From the NCBI RefSeq assembly GCF_018691265.1, contig NW_024881303.1:11463777-11527776 (forward strand): a stretch of DNA of 64,000 bases. The letters are read 5' to 3'. The position numbers and the translations under genes are program-made. The notes under the pieces are model-generated. The model saw only the letters and a list, made by a program, of their open reading frames with translations. It did no database searches and was not told the origin of the DNA. Of the stretch, positions 62,826 through 64,000 are shown in pieces (within the stretch, counting starts at the first letter, position 1; each line of letters opens with the position of its first letter). Source of the DNA: Tyto alba. Lineage: Eukaryota > Chordata > Aves > Strigiformes > Tytonidae.

Positions 62826-64000
62826 AAAGGGCTTCTTAAAGGGCTTCTACAGGTATGTCAGCCAGAAAAGGAAGGTCAAAGAAAGCTTACTGCCCACCGA
62901 TGAACGAGACCGGCAGGCTGCTAACAATGGACAAGGAGAAGGCTGAGGTACTCAACTTTTTTGCCTCAGTCTTCGCTGACAACCCCTCTTCCCACACATA
63001 TGGAGTGGATGGATTGCAAAATGAGGACTGGGGGAGCAAAGTCCCTCCCACTGTAAGAGACAATGGGGTTTGTGACCACTTGAGGAATCTAAACATACAT
63101 AAGTCTATGAGACCTGACAAGACACATCCCAGAGTCCTGAGGGAACTGGCTGATGCTGTTGCCAAGCCCCTCTTCATGATATTTGAAAAGTCATGGCAGT
63201 CAGGTGAAGTCCCTAGCAACTGGAAAAAGGGAAACATTGCACCCATTTTTAAAAAGGGTAGAAAGGAGGACTCTGGGAACTGCCAACCTCTCAGTCTCAC
63301 ATCTGTGCTGGGGAAGATCATGGAACAGATCGTCCTTGGAGCTATGCTAAGGCACATGGAGGACAGGAAGGTGATTGGAGACATCATGGCTTCACCAAAG
63401 GCAAGTCCTGCCTGACCAAACTGGTGATCTTTTATGATGGAGTGAGTACATCGGTGTACAAGGGAAGAGCTATGGATGTCATCTATCTGGACTTCTGTAA
63501 AGCCTTTGACACAATCCCCCACAACATCCTTCTCTCTAAACTGGAGAGATATGGATTTGATGAGTGGACTGCTCAGTGGATGAGGTTGGATGGTCACATC
63601 CAGAGAGCAGTGGTCAATAGCTCAATGTCCAGATAGAGATCGGTGATAAGTGGTGTCGCTCAGGAGACCATCCTGGGACCAGCAATGTTTCATATCTTCA
63701 TCAATGACACAGACAGTGGGATTAAGTGCACCCTCTGCAAGTTTGCAGACACCACCAAGCTGAGTGGTGCTGTTGACGTGCCTGAGGGACAGGATGCCAT
63801 CCAGAGGGACCTTGACAAGCTTGAGAAGTGGGTTCATGTGAATCTCCTGATGTTCAAAAAGGCAAAACTCAAAGTCTTGCACCGGGGTCAGGGCAACCCC
63901 CAGTATGAACATAAGCTGGGATATAAAGGGATTGTGAGCAACCCTGCAGAAGAGACCTTAGAAGTACTGATGGAAGACAAACTGGATATGAGCCAGCAAT
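62826..64000 (+). mobile_element. CR1 LINE, plus strand, continues past the window
   Basis: Clear CR1 match begins near AAAGGGCTTCTACAGG (about 62838) and runs to the end of the window in the sense direction through the ORF2 reverse-transcriptase domain. The 11-mer AAAGGGCTTCT also occurs 12 bp earlier at 62826, so the exact 5' edge is uncertain. The upstream endonuclease part of ORF2 is not recognised, so this is a 5'-truncated copy. The 3' UTR would lie beyond base 64000. The orientation is opposite to the CR1 at 8.2-9.2 kb. Confidence 0.93.
62855..64000 (+). pseudogene. CR1 ORF2 reverse-transcriptase remnant with damaged active site
   Basis: Frame one (62855-63415) carries [52 protein letters not shown] and [11 protein letters not shown], the finger and early palm blocks of CR1 reverse transcriptase. 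A frameshift near 63385 moves the match to a second frame (63424 on) with [18 protein letters not shown], where the first catalytic Asp of motif A is kept (about 63490). A TAG at about 63634 replaces the usual Trp codon after SSMS. Beyond it the same frame continues with ILGPAMFHIFIND and DAIQRDLDKLEKW. The usual PQG block reads AQE (63658-63666), and the FADD motif reads FADT (63742-63753), losing one catalytic Asp. Two residues before LDGH are deleted in frame. No active enzyme can be encoded. Confidence 0.92.

Noticed and set aside
62887..63597. 236-codon minus-strand open frame
   Set aside because: Antisense shadow of the CR1 ORF2 remnant.
1..64000. CRISPR arrays, phage, insertion sequences, operons or endogenous retrovirus
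   Set aside because: No regularly spaced repeats, bacterial gene layout, LTR pair or retroviral coding blocks were seen.

Overview
The window looks like avian nuclear DNA from a gene-poor, AT-rich stretch (deep intron or intergenic desert). The evidence is two CR1 LINE copies, one with the typical bird CR1 3' end, plus strongly decayed amniote-wide SINEs, A/T-run microsatellites and no recognisable protein-coding exon. The species cannot be named. There is no rRNA, no intact tRNA gene, no CRISPR array and no bacterial-type gene organisation. No host gene was recognised; the longer open frames outside CR1 and the microsatellite resemble nothing I know.

Layout. 1-8.2 kb: unique AT-rich DNA with a short tandem duplication, a pyrimidine-rich block ending in a good 3' splice-site look-alike, and a minus-strand MIR-type SINE that has itself been split by a palindromic MITE-like insertion (2.28-2.46 kb). 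8.16-9.24 kb: a 22-bp perfect palindrome, then a GC-rich, 5'-truncated, frameshifted CR1 on the minus strand. 10.1 kb: a second kind of palindromic element. 11.05-11.64 kb: a 591-nt uninterrupted purine tract built from hexamers. 16.3 kb: one more MITE-like remnant. 16-62 kb: mostly unannotatable sequence with homopolymer runs, three plus-strand MIR/CORE-SINE relics carrying an L2/CR1-type tail (37.8, 55.2 and 57.1 kb), one minus-strand tail fragment (48.4 kb), and AT-rich blocks dense in TAAT/ATTA cores that are candidates for conserved non-coding elements (29.5-30.5 kb, 34.4-34.7 kb, less so 36.2-36.5 kb). 62.83-64.0 kb: a second CR1, plus strand, running off the window end, with reverse-transcriptase motifs damaged at the active site.

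No genes act together here. The interpretable history is of repeats: ancient SINEs and MITE-like elements, nested in one case, then younger CR1 insertions, then expansion of simple repeats. I found no convincing new molecular system. The best leads are the nested palindromic insertion, the purine hexamer tract, the 22-bp palindrome and the TAAT-rich blocks.
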